In this document: positions 36,088-43,819 of the stretch, piece by piece
Numbering within the stretch: position 1 is the stretch's first letter
How the letters are laid out: each line of letters opens with the position of its first letter
Assembly: GCA_938040055.1 (NCBI GenBank)
Contig: CALHWY010000024.1
Coordinates: forward strand, 1 to 64,000
Length of the DNA stretch: 64,000 bases
Origin: an uncultured Endomicrobiia bacterium
GTDB lineage: Bacteria > Elusimicrobiota > Endomicrobiia > Endomicrobiales > Endomicrobiaceae
Direction of reading: 5' to 3'
Translations under genes and position numbers: made by a program
The notes under the pieces: model-generated
What the model saw: only the letters and a program-made list of their open reading frames with translations
What the model was told of the DNA's origin: nothing
The model's database searches: none

Positions 36088-36936
36088 TTACCGCTTTCTC
36101 CACTCAAAGAGTTTTTGAAGATTTTTTTTGTCCGATCCTTCCGGTTTTTTCGGCGTTTCGATAATGCCGACTTCGGCCGTATCTTTAATGCGGCGGACAA
36201 AATGTTTCAGCCCTTTTTCTCCTATCATTCCAAAACCCAGATGTTCATGCCGGTCTTTTTTTGATCCCAAAGGCATTTTTGAATCGTTAAAATGAATGAC
36301 TTTCATTTTTTCAAGACCGATTATTGCGTCAAACTCTTCCAGCATAAGGTCGGTTTTTTCCGGGTCGGACAAATCATAACCGGCGCCGAAAGCGTGCGCC
36401 GTGTCGAAACATACGGCGATCTTATCTTTATTACGGATATGCGAAATTATATTAGCGAGTTCTTCAAATTTAGAGCCTATTTTCCTTCCTTCGCCTGCAA
36501 GGTTTTCCAAAAGCAAAACGGTTTCGACATTATTGTTTTTATAGATTTTATTTATGGCGGCGCTTATTCTTTTTATGCCCTCGTCGATATTTGATTTTTG
36601 CGAATAAGAGCCCGGATGTATGACATAATATTTCGCGCCTATTTTGTCGGCAAGGAGCAGATCTTTTTCAAAAGCGGCGAAAGATTTTTTATAAAGTTCT
36701 TCATTTGCCGAGGCAAGATTTTGCAGATAAAAAGCGTGGACGGTCAGCGGAAAAATGCCCGAAGCTTTTAAAGCGCGGCGGAAACCGGTTATTTCTTTTT
36801 GCGAATATGCCGCGCTGTTCCAAACGCGCGGGCTCCTTGTAAAAATCTGAACGGTTTCGCAGCCTGTTTCCAAAGCTTGTCTTAACGCGCCGGAAAGTCC
36901 GTTTCTGAGCGAAGCGTGTATCCCGAAATTTATCAT
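36088..36936 (-). CDS. nfo: Deoxyribonuclease IV / endonuclease IV (Nfo)
   Basis: AP endonuclease of base-excision repair, a TIM barrel with three zinc ions. From ATG 36936 the protein is 282 aa and begins MINFGIHASLRNGL, matching the family's IGAHVS start; a TTG at 36972 would add 12 residues with no support. Ligand motifs in order: VHAFYLQNLA (a variant of the usual HAPY region), VIHPGS, LLLENLAGEG, CFDTAHAFGAGYD, HFNDSK, and RHEHLGFGMIG, then the final Glu in IIETP. Stands alone. No obvious ribosome-binding site. Confidence 0.92.
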   Translation of the reverse strand: MINFGIHASLRNGLSGALRQALETGCETVQIFTRSPRVWNSAAYSQKEITGFRRALKASGIFPLTVHAFYLQNLASANEELYKKSFAAFEKDLLLADKIGAKYYVIHPGSYSQKSNIDEGIKRISAAINKIYKNNNVETVLLLENLAGEGRKIGSKFEELANIISHIRNKDKIAVCFDTAHAFGAGYDLSDPEKTDLMLEEFDAIIGLEKMKVIHFNDSKMPLGSKKDRHEHLGFGMIGEKGLKHFVRRIKDTAEVGIIETPKKPEGSDKKNLQKLFEWRKR

Positions 36937-37250
36937 ACGGGCTATTTTATCATCTGTCACAAAAAGAGTCAATTATGTTACTGGCTCCGGCATCAGCGTA
37001 TTTAAAGCCGGGAATAAAAATATAAAAGCTGTAAAACCGTTTTGGCGGGAAAATAAGAGTCGCCGCCATGGTCTTCCGGCCGGACTTTGCGGCGGTTTTT
37101 GTTTTTGCGCAATGCATTGATCTTAAAATGCGCGGAACAATTTTGCGGGCGTTTCATTGCCGCAAAATCGTCAATCCGGGCGGCTTTTTAAGATATTATC
37201 CGGCATAAATAATCTGTGTCCGGACTTTAAAATATTAAAATAATGCCAAT
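36937..37250. other. Non-coding gap between nfo and tRNA-Leu
   Basis: 314 bp between divergent genes. GGCGGGAAA... and GCGGCGGTTTTTG stretches could form a weak hairpin, but I find no gene. The tRNA promoter begins at 37251. Confidence 0.4.
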
Positions 37251-37280
37251 TTGACAGCAGAGCGGCTTTTATTATAAAAT
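37251..37280 (+). promoter_or_regulatory. Promoter of tRNA-Leu
   Basis: TTGACA (37251-37256) with TATAAA (37273-37278, 16-bp spacer) or TAAAAT (37275-37280, 18-bp spacer), about 40 bp ahead of the tRNA. Confidence 0.8.
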
Positions 37281-37317
37281 AACCCTCTCATCCGAAATTC
37301 CGTTTCCGTTCTTTAAA

Positions 37318-37403
37318 GCCGAGGTGGTGGAATTGGCAGACACGTGAGACTCAAAATCTCAAGTCGCTCCGGTGACGTGCGGGTTCAAGTCCCGCCCTCG
37401 GCA
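37318..37403 (+). tRNA. tRNA-Leu, anticodon CAA
   Basis: 86 nt. Acceptor arms GCCGAGG (37318-37324) and CCTCGGC (37396-37402) pair perfectly, discriminator A. Anticodon stem TGAGA/TCTCA encloses loop CTCAAAA, giving CAA. A long variable arm (class II) and the T arm GGGTTCAAGTCCC are present. CCA is not encoded. A decayed gene begins immediately after its 3' end. Confidence 0.96.
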
Positions 37404-37975
37404 TACCTTTTTACAGATTTTACAGACTGCTTTTCAACTTGCGGTTTTCGCTATGTCGGCTGCAACTCTTTTGGCCTGTGCTTGCGATAAAATTATTATG
37501 GCAAAGCATTCGGCTGTCGCTCCGATAGATCCTCAAATAGGATGTATTGCGGCGCATGCCATATTAAAAGAGTTTGAAAAAGCCCGGCAGGCCGTTCCGG
37601 AAAATCCAAAGGCTTCTCCGATATGGTTAGACGGAATAAAAAATTTGCCGTTTGAAATACCGGCAATGTGCGGGGGGGGGGGGGAGACTAGTAAACTTTC
37701 GATAGAGAAAGCTTCTTTCACAATATATGTTTAAAGACGATAAGCAAGGCGTCGAAAAATCTAAAAATATTGCCGAGCGGCTTGGTAAATTCGAAAATCA
37801 CAAAACACACGGACATCCTATTTCCATAAAAGGAGCCGTGAGCAAAGGTTTGAAAGTAAAACCGCTTGAACGAGAACGGAAATTACAAGATAAAATTCTG
37901 TCAATATTTCATGCAGCAATGGCAACCTTTGCTGTTGCTGCGTGTATAAAAATAATTGAAAATTATAATGGATAA
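37404..37975 (+). pseudogene. Remnant of an SDH/SppA-type serine protease gene
   Basis: Right after the tRNA one frame reads FAMSAATLLACACDKIIM and then SAVAPIDPQIG, which matches the catalytic-Ser region (AMSGGTL) and following VDPQ motif of the ClpP-fold membrane-associated serine dehydratase proteinase family (PF01972). The 5' half of the gene, with its PGG motif and any start codon, is missing. The frame then ends at 37734 after a run of 13 G (37672-37684), and the family's C-terminal part (YMFKDDK, NHKTHGHPIS, GLKVKPLE) continues in a different frame to 37975. Thus truncated at the tRNA and frameshifted. The truncation point touching the tRNA 3' end suggests a rearrangement or past integration there. 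Confidence 0.72.
37672..37684 (+). repeat. Run of 13 G inside the protease remnant
   Basis: A homopolymer of 13 G follows an ATGTGC where intact family members have a single CGN-type codon set. Such a tract is highly slippage-prone and could be a phase-variation relic, a mutation hot spot or an assembly problem. Confidence 0.85.
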
Positions 37976-38127
37976 GGCGGATTTCTTACCGTCGGCAGAC
38001 GGTCTTATTGAAAGCCTGTTTATGTATTGCCTCTTTGCTTTTGTCAGTCTTTTTAAACATTAAAATTCAGAGCATTTTACCGCTATTCCGATAGCAGCCC
38101 GGATTCCGTCCGGATAATGCGGCAAAT

Positions 38128-38171
38128 AAAAATCAAAGAGTTTGCTTTTAAAAGCAAACTCTTTGATTTTT
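38128..38171. repeat. 44-bp perfect palindrome
   Basis: 22-bp arms without a spacer (38128-38149 and 38150-38171), centred on TTTTAAAA, with A5 and T5 at the two ends. It would form a long hairpin or cruciform and can work as a terminator on both strands. Confidence 0.9.
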
Positions 38172-38175
38172 GTCG

Positions 38176-38208
38176 TTTCAAACCGCCGGCGTTGCCGGCG
38201 GTTTGAAA
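38176..38208. repeat. GC-rich hairpin, copy 1 of a repeated element
   Basis: TTTCAAACCGCCGGC (38176-38190) and its exact complement (38194-38208) around GTT. Shares the AAACCGCCGGC/GCCGGCGGTTT core with the hairpin at 38385-38411. Confidence 0.85.
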
Positions 38209-38384
38209 AATATTCAGCCGTGAAAAGACTATAATGTCCGGGTAAAGCGAGGAAAGAAAAGCTCTTATTTTTCAAAAAAGCAGGCCGGCCGCCGCCCCGG
38301 ACATTAGCAAAAAATTCAGATAGAAAACAAGCAATTAAACCGGATTAAACTTAGTTTTGCAAAACTGCTTACTTCGTATATAAC

Positions 38385-38411
38385 GAAACCGCCGGCGGAG
38401 CCGGCGGTTTC
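38385..38411. repeat. GC-rich hairpin, copy 2 of a repeated element
   Basis: GAAACCGCCGG (38385-38395) pairs with CCGGCGGTTTC (38401-38411) around CGGAG. Lies 78 bp beyond the gpmA stop; no T-run follows on the minus strand. Confidence 0.8.
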
Positions 38412-38488
38412 ATCGCTTTTAGAAAAAATAAACATTTGCCTTAAGGCGTTTTTAGCGCAAAAATCCGTTGTTTAGCGTCAAAATATTT

Positions 38489-39235
38489 CTATTTCGCTTT
38501 GCCCTGGTTGGCCACCGCTTCCATGGCTTTTTTGACGGCTTCGGGATCGCCGATATAATAATTTTTAACGGGTTTGAGATTTTCGTCAAGTTCGTAAACC
38601 AAAGGCATCGCCGTGGGAATGTTCAGGCTGACGATATCTGAATCGCTTATATTGTCCAGATATTTTACCAAAGCCCTTAAACTGTTGCCGTGGGCTGCTA
38701 TTATGATTTTTTTCCCTTCTTTTATTTTCGGAGCTATCTCTTTTTCCCAGTAAGGAATGACTCTTGCGACGGTGTCTTTAAGACATTCGGTTAAAGGAAG
38801 TTCTTCTTCGGCAAGCGATGAGTATCTTGAATCGTTGCCGGGAAATCTTTCGTCGCTTTTTTCAAGCGCCGGAGGCGGCGTGTCATAGCTTCTTCTCCAT
38901 ATTTTAACCTGGTCTTCTCCGAATTTCGCCGCGGTTTCGGCTTTGTTTAATCCCTGAAGCGCGCCGTAATGCCTTTCATTTAATTTCCAGCTGTTTATTA
39001 CGGGAATCCAGTTCAAATCCATATTGTCCAGTACCGTCCAAAGAGTTTTAACGGCTCTTTTTAAAACCGAAGTATAAGCCATATCAAAAGCGAAACCTTC
39101 TTTTTTGAGCTGCTGTCCGGCTTTGGCCGCTTCTTCTTTTCCTTTTTCCGACAAATCCACGTCCGCCCAGCCGGTAAATCTGTTTTCTTTATTCCACAGG
39201 CTTTCGCCGTGCCTTATCAATACTATTTTATACAT
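38489..39235 (-). CDS. gpmA: 2,3-bisphosphoglycerate-dependent phosphoglycerate mutase (GpmA)
   Basis: Glycolytic enzyme that interconverts 3- and 2-phosphoglycerate. LIRHGESLWN has the phospho-His (His9); ERHYGALQGLNKAE, RRSYDTPPP and AAHGNSLRALVK (second His) are the family motifs. 248 aa is full length. GGAGGGG lies 5 nt ahead of the ATG. It is divergent from the outer-membrane protein gene at 39474, with separate promoters in the shared 238-bp gap. Confidence 0.95.
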   Translation of the reverse strand: MYKIVLIRHGESLWNKENRFTGWADVDLSEKGKEEAAKAGQQLKKEGFAFDMAYTSVLKRAVKTLWTVLDNMDLNWIPVINSWKLNERHYGALQGLNKAETAAKFGEDQVKIWRRSYDTPPPALEKSDERFPGNDSRYSSLAEEELPLTECLKDTVARVIPYWEKEIAPKIKEGKKIIIAAHGNSLRALVKYLDNISDSDIVSLNIPTAMPLVYELDENLKPVKNYYIGDPEAVKKAMEAVANQGKAK

Positions 39236-39350
39236 TTACCCCTCCGAAATTTTTACAGTTAAAATACTATATTAAAAAAATTTTTGCAAACGCGGGCTTT
39301 GTTTACAAAAGTTTACGGAAAAACTGCCGTTTTCGCTTTGTTTTTTATTG

Positions 39351-39379
39351 TTGACAAGCAAAAGAAAAAATGTTCTACT
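39351..39379 (+). promoter_or_regulatory. Promoter of the outer-membrane protein gene
   Basis: TTGACA (39351-39356), 17-bp spacer, TCTACT (39374-39379). The expected leader of about 85 nt holds an unused-looking AAGGAGG at 39409-39415 and the real ribosome-binding site AGGGGG near 39459. Confidence 0.7.
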
Positions 39380-39473
39380 TAGGAATATAAATATACAAAT
39401 AATGAAAAAAGGAGGGGATGCCGGAATACTTTGTTGAAGGGGTTGTAAAATAAAATTAAGGGGGAATCCTGTA

Positions 39474-40961
39474 ATGAAGAAGTTTATGTCTTTTTTAATC
39501 GTTATGGTTTTTAGCGCGCAGTCTTTATATGCGTATGACTACAAATTTATGAAGAACATTAAGTTTTACGGCGAAGGACAGACCGTGGGATACAGTATGC
39601 AAAACGGTTATGACCTCAATTTGGGAAAATTGCTTTCGGGTCTTTCCAACGGACAGATTCCCGGCATTCTGAATTCAAATTACGGCGGAGTCGTAAGCTT
39701 TTTTACCGCGGGGCTGACTTTTGACATAATGGAATATTTGTCCGCCGACTTATCCTTTTCCTACTCGAATAACTGGGCGGAAGGCGGCAACAAAATTTTT
39801 TCGCTGGCAAATAATCCAAGCTATTCGCCTCTTAAAGGAAACAGCATTCAGAGTTATCTTGACAATATAAGAGTGCAGACGGCCAATGTTACGATAAAAA
39901 ATCTTCTTAAAGTCGAAGGACTCAGCGCTAAAATAGGCCGTCAGTATTACGGAGACGAAGACAGTTCCATAATGTATTTCGGCGTAAGACATTACCAGCC
40001 TTTGTTCGGGCTCAATCTTCCGTTTTTGGGTTTTGACAATACCACTTCCGTAAACGCGGCGACGCTTTATTATGAGAAAGAAAAAATGAAAGCGAATTTC
40101 ATATACGCAAACCTCGGACAGATTCTCGGAACGTCTTTGAATTTTGACGGCGCCATACTGAATCTGCTATTCGGAGGTTCTCTCCCTTTTAACGAGCACA
40201 GCATCAATTTGGGCAAAGATACTACGGTTATAGGAGCGGATGTAAAGCTGCTTAAAATAGCGGACGCGTTTAACTTGCAGGCTTACGGATATGATATTGA
40301 AAGTCCTCTTGTGGCGCATTATTCCATTGCGGGCATAAAACCCGCCGTAGAATCCGGCGGTTTTAAAGCTTCTGTGGAGTTCGCTTTGAATTTTGCGGGG
40401 AAATCTCCTTTCGGATACGACAGCATACTCAATACCGGACTATTTAAGATGAAAGGAAATTCAAATCTGTTTAAAGCCGACCTTTCATACGAAATGGATC
40501 AAAAGGCAGCCGCCAGGGCTTCTTTTGCCATGCAGGGAGGCAGCGAAGGAATTGAAGAAATACTTAACGGAATCCCTGTAGGCACTTTGGCCGTAAAGCC
40601 TTTTTTGAATTTCGGCAATTATGTTCCCGGAATAGTTTTCGGACAGCAGACAGTTACCCGCGTTTTGTCTATGGTGGATTTCAGGGCTATAAATGTCGGA
40701 GCCGATTATTTTAAAAACGATTTTAAATTTTCTTTTGACTACTACAATTTTGCCGCCAGAGACAACGGGCTGAACTATGGCGACGAAGTCGATTTGCAGA
40801 CCAAGTACAAATACAGCGACGGGATAGATTTTTTCCTTGCTTTCGGCTGCTTTATATCCTCTAATGACATCGATTCGAAAATAGAAAAGCTTACGGGCGA
40901 GGAAGATTTTCTCGCGGACATAAGTTCGTCCGTCCAGTTGGGAGCTTCATACAAATTTTAA
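39474..40961 (+). CDS. Putative outer-membrane beta-barrel protein, unknown function
   Basis: 495 aa. MKKFMSFLIVMVFSAQSLYA is a clear signal peptide with cleavage after A20. The mature part alternates short hydrophobic/aromatic and polar stretches, is rich in Gly, Asn, Phe and Tyr, and ends in YKF, the terminal aromatic typical of barrel proteins handled by BamA. I do not recognise a named family; porin-like is the best description. Own promoter, strong ribosome-binding site and a very strong terminator show a well-expressed single-gene unit. Confidence 0.75.
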   Translation: MKKFMSFLIVMVFSAQSLYAYDYKFMKNIKFYGEGQTVGYSMQNGYDLNLGKLLSGLSNGQIPGILNSNYGGVVSFFTAGLTFDIMEYLSADLSFSYSNNWAEGGNKIFSLANNPSYSPLKGNSIQSYLDNIRVQTANVTIKNLLKVEGLSAKIGRQYYGDEDSSIMYFGVRHYQPLFGLNLPFLGFDNTTSVNAATLYYEKEKMKANFIYANLGQILGTSLNFDGAILNLLFGGSLPFNEHSINLGKDTTVIGADVKLLKIADAFNLQAYGYDIESPLVAHYSIAGIKPAVESGGFKASVEFALNFAGKSPFGYDSILNTGLFKMKGNSNLFKADLSYEMDQKAAARASFAMQGGSEGIEEILNGIPVGTLAVKPFLNFGNYVPGIVFGQQTVTRVLSMVDFRAINVGADYFKNDFKFSFDYYNFAARDNGLNYGDEVDLQTKYKYSDGIDFFLAFGCFISSNDIDSKIEKLTGEEDFLADISSSVQLGASYKF

Positions 40962-40978
40962 TTAAAAAAACGCATTTA

Positions 40979-41015
40979 AAAAGCGGGAAAGGCTTTAAGC
41001 CTTTCCCGCTTTTTT
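40979..41015 (+). terminator. Very strong Rho-independent terminator
   Basis: 15-bp perfect stem AAAAGCGGGAAAGGC (40979-40993) with its complement (40999-41013), 5-nt loop, ending in a T-run. Lies 18 bp after the outer-membrane protein stop. Confidence 0.93.
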
Positions 41016-41218
41016 GCGCATAAAAAACGCCGTCCGGACGGTCTTCCCGAAAATTTGTCCGAACGCGTCTGATAGATAAGCGGTATTTATTAAACCGGCT
41101 TTTTTGCGCCGAATGCCTTTTGCGGCAAAAGAAACGGACAAAACCCGGCCATGCATACGATTTGCGGCGGTTTTAAGCCTGTTTTTTCAGGCCGCAAAAA
41201 GCTGCGCCGGGCGCTTAT

Positions 41219-43198
41219 TTATTTTAAACCTCTGTCGAAATTGAATTTTAGTCCGCCCTGCAGCGGTCTTTTCCCGTAAAAAGCGTCCAGAACGCAGGAT
41301 AGATAGTTTTTATCGGGTTCTATGAAAGAAAGGTCTATAATAAACCGTGATATCCCGGCTTTTTTAAGTTCTTCTTTTTTGTCAAACAGCATAACCGGAT
41401 ACTGCGCGAGCACGGCTGTTTTTGCGCAGAATGTTTCTATGCGCAAAGAATCTTTTTGTGAGCTGATAATTCCTTTTCGCGGCATATCCGCGTGCGGGCT
41501 CATCGCGGACAGCGCAAGAGGCAAAAATCCGGATAAATAAAAAATTCCTTTCGCCGCGGCTTTGCTTTTTGAAAGCTCTTTGATGTTTTTTATGTCGTCT
41601 TCGGCTGAAAAAACGAAGTTCCGGACGCCTTTTTTGAAAAGAAAATCAGCCGAAAAAGAATTGAGGGAATATAAAAAACTCCCGGCGTAAAGTTCCGTTT
41701 GCAGCTTGTCGAAAAAAGAAAAATGCCCTATATTGTTGAGAAAAAATTTTTTCTTTTTTCGGGCGAGTTTTAAAATGATTTTCTTGTAGGCGGGCAAATC
41801 CGCTTCGCCGATATACGGCGGAATTTCAAAATAATCCGCGTCGTTTAAATTTTCCGCCGCGGCGGCGTTTTCCGCGGAAAGGGCGAAAATAATTCCGGTT
41901 TTCCTGCCGTCTAAAAATTTTATCCATTGCGCATTGTCCGTCTTGATAAAAAGTTTTTCTTTCGCAAGCTCTTTGGAAAAAAGAGGGAATTTTACGTTTT
42001 TTTCTTTAAACTCCGGGGATTTTTTCGTTATCGCGGTTTTTTCGATAATATCTTTAAGATAAGCCGCAAGGCTTGCGTCGGAAGTTTTAAATATTTCCAT
42101 GCCGTTTCCTATAAAGCGGGAATCGGTTTCCAGAAAATAAACCCCGCCGGAAAAACGCATGGATATTATGCCGATTTTGTGATACATATCGTTTTTCGGA
42201 TCCGCCGCTTTAAGAATATCGTTTTTGTTAAGACGCATTTCCGTTTTAATTTCAAAAGAGCCGTTTTTCGCGTTATGAACCCTGCCTATGAATATGCCGC
42301 TCTGTTTTGTTTTTTGCGGGGAAAAAATATCTTTTGAAGCGTTTATGAAATTAAAAGATGTTTTAGGCCTTGCGAAATCCAGAGCCAAAAGCCCGGCGGC
42401 TTCTTTTAAAGCCTCTGCGCTTGCGCCGGAATCGGCAAGCATTCTGTAGGCTTTGACCGTTTTATAAACATATTGGGCGTTTTTCATTCTGCCTTCTATT
42501 TTCAAAGACGATACGCCGGACGCGGAAATTTCTTTCATATAAGCCGATAAATCCAGATCTTTCGGAGAGATATAAAAGCCTTTTTTGTCTTTAAAGCTCC
42601 ATATTCTGCGGCAGGGCTGTGCGCAGGCGCCTCTGTTGGCGCTGCGGCCGCCTATGAAACTTGACATAAGGCATATTCCGGACACTCCGAAACACAAAGC
42701 TCCGTGACAAAATATTTCCAGTTCGGCGGAAGTTTTTTTCTTTATTTCTTTTATCTCTTCAAGAGAAAGCTCTCTTGCCAGCACGACCCTTTTAAATCCG
42801 CTTTTCTGGGCTTCAAGCACTCCCGCGCTGTTATGCACGGACATCTGGGTGCTTGCGTGCATTTTTAACTCCGGAAAATGGTTTTTAACCATGTTTGCGA
42901 TTCCGAAGTCCTGAATTATGACGGCGTCCGCTCCGGTCTGCGAAACCGCGCTCATAAGCCGCACGGCTTTTTTGAGTTCGGCTTCTTTTACAAGCGTATT
43001 GAAAGCGACGTATACTTTTACATTTTTTTTATGCGCGTATTCCGTAAAAGAGGCAAGTTCGTCCGGATAAAAGTTGCCGGCTTTGCTTCTTGCGCTGAAC
43101 TCTTTCAGTCCGCAGTAAACCGCGTCCGCGCCCGCTTCAACCGCGGTTATAAAAGATTCTTTTGAGCCTGCCGGCGCTAAAATTTCCATTTTTCCCAT
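41219..43198 (-). CDS. U32-family peptidase-like protein (collagenase-like/RlhA type)
   Basis: 659 aa. The N-terminal half is the U32 domain: EILAPAGSKESFITAVEAGA at the start and the signature around EIFCHGALCFGVSGICLMSS, followed by GGRSANRGACAQPCRR with conserved cysteines. U32 proteins in E. coli act as RNA hydroxylation factors (RlhA on 23S rRNA, TrhP on tRNA), not as proven proteases. A C-terminal domain of about 300 residues follows, of the size seen in RlhA-type members. ATG at 43198 or 43189 is possible; the second gives the exact family start. It is transcribed away from pfkA across a hairpin-rich gap. Confidence 0.87.
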   Translation of the reverse strand: MGKMEILAPAGSKESFITAVEAGADAVYCGLKEFSARSKAGNFYPDELASFTEYAHKKNVKVYVAFNTLVKEAELKKAVRLMSAVSQTGADAVIIQDFGIANMVKNHFPELKMHASTQMSVHNSAGVLEAQKSGFKRVVLARELSLEEIKEIKKKTSAELEIFCHGALCFGVSGICLMSSFIGGRSANRGACAQPCRRIWSFKDKKGFYISPKDLDLSAYMKEISASGVSSLKIEGRMKNAQYVYKTVKAYRMLADSGASAEALKEAAGLLALDFARPKTSFNFINASKDIFSPQKTKQSGIFIGRVHNAKNGSFEIKTEMRLNKNDILKAADPKNDMYHKIGIISMRFSGGVYFLETDSRFIGNGMEIFKTSDASLAAYLKDIIEKTAITKKSPEFKEKNVKFPLFSKELAKEKLFIKTDNAQWIKFLDGRKTGIIFALSAENAAAAENLNDADYFEIPPYIGEADLPAYKKIILKLARKKKKFFLNNIGHFSFFDKLQTELYAGSFLYSLNSFSADFLFKKGVRNFVFSAEDDIKNIKELSKSKAAAKGIFYLSGFLPLALSAMSPHADMPRKGIISSQKDSLRIETFCAKTAVLAQYPVMLFDKKEELKKAGISRFIIDLSFIEPDKNYLSCVLDAFYGKRPLQGGLKFNFDRGLK

Positions 43199-43205
43199 AA
43201 CGGGC

Positions 43206-43613
43206 TTATTTTAGCAAAAGCGGAGACTTTTGCTAAATAAAAATAATATCCGAAAAATCTATAGCATACCGGACTTATTCGATAATAAAAGTTTTTTTCT
43301 TGGGACTGCATGCCGAGCTTTATCGGGCTTGCAGCCCAAACTAGTCTTGGCGCGCCAATGCGCCTTACTTTTAGAAAGTAAGCAAATCGCCGCCTGGTTT
43401 GCAACCGATAACGGCAAGGGGCTTTTGCCCCTTAAACCCCTCTTTCACACTTTTGCATGCGATCAAAAGTGTGCAAAACTCTGCCGCTGAAGCGCATTCG
43501 CTTCAATATTTTTCAGATAATTTTATAAACTCGTACGTTTCGCGTACTTCAGACATATAAAATTAAGGCATCTGAAAAATCTTTCCGTTCATAAGCCGCG
43601 CTTCTAAGGCGGC
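43206..43613. repeat. Array of about eleven different hairpins in a divergent intergenic region
   Basis: Inverted repeats follow one another with few bases between: 43206-43240 (14-bp stem, one bulge), 43275-43288, 43300-43339 (TTGGG/CCCAA plus CTGCA/TGCAG), 43347-43358 (TTGGCGCGCCAA), 43364-43382 (CTTACTTT/AAAGTAAG), 43382-43402, 43416-43433 (AAGGGGC/GCCCCTT), 43446-43473 (CACACTTTTG/CAAAAGTGTG), 43488-43505 (TGAAGCG/CGCTTCA), 43508-43580 (nested 11-bp, 9-bp and 5-bp stems) and 43595-43613 (GCCGC/GCGGC). The stems differ in sequence, so it is not a direct-repeat array. Both flanking genes read away from it, so these are not their terminators. Confidence 0.85.
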
Positions 43614-43752
43614 AAAAAAGACAAAGACTATTAAGGTGTTTTACTTCAAACAGCGCAAACCTTGCCAGGCAGGAGGGTAAGCGGTATCGCTTTTCCGAAT
43701 TCTTACGCCGGTGCGGTATGTGAACGGTAAAATTAGCTTTCGGGAAAACGTA

Positions 43753-43781
43753 TTGCCCAATCGAAATTAAAGTTGTAAAAT
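43753..43781 (+). promoter_or_regulatory. Promoter of the pfkA operon
   Basis: TTGCCC (43753-43758), 17-bp spacer, TAAAAT (43776-43781), 38 bp ahead of the pfkA ATG; GGGAG near 43810 is the ribosome-binding site. Confidence 0.65.
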
Positions 43782-43819
43782 CTTAAATAATTTTTCAAAT
43801 TTACCGCTGGGAGAAACTT

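Larger units (their letters stand above)
37976..38488. other. Palindrome-rich non-coding region between the protease remnant and gpmA
   Basis: About 510 bp with no protein-like frame but many inverted repeats: ACCGTC/GACGGT (37988-38003), a 44-bp perfect palindrome (38128-38171), two related GC-rich hairpins (38176-38208 and 38385-38411), AGTTTTGCAAAACT (38353-38366) and TTCGTATATAACGAA (38373-38387). The genes on both sides end here (convergent), so some may act as terminators, yet most lack the T-run. Confidence 0.7.

Noticed and set aside
43230..43490. 86-codon plus-strand frame across the hairpin array
   Set aside because: No ribosome-binding site and the sequence is fully explained by back-to-back inverted repeats; translation would be an artefact.
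43206..43613. CRISPR array or integron attC array
   Set aside because: The hairpins have different sequences and no regular spacer; no cas genes or integrase nearby.
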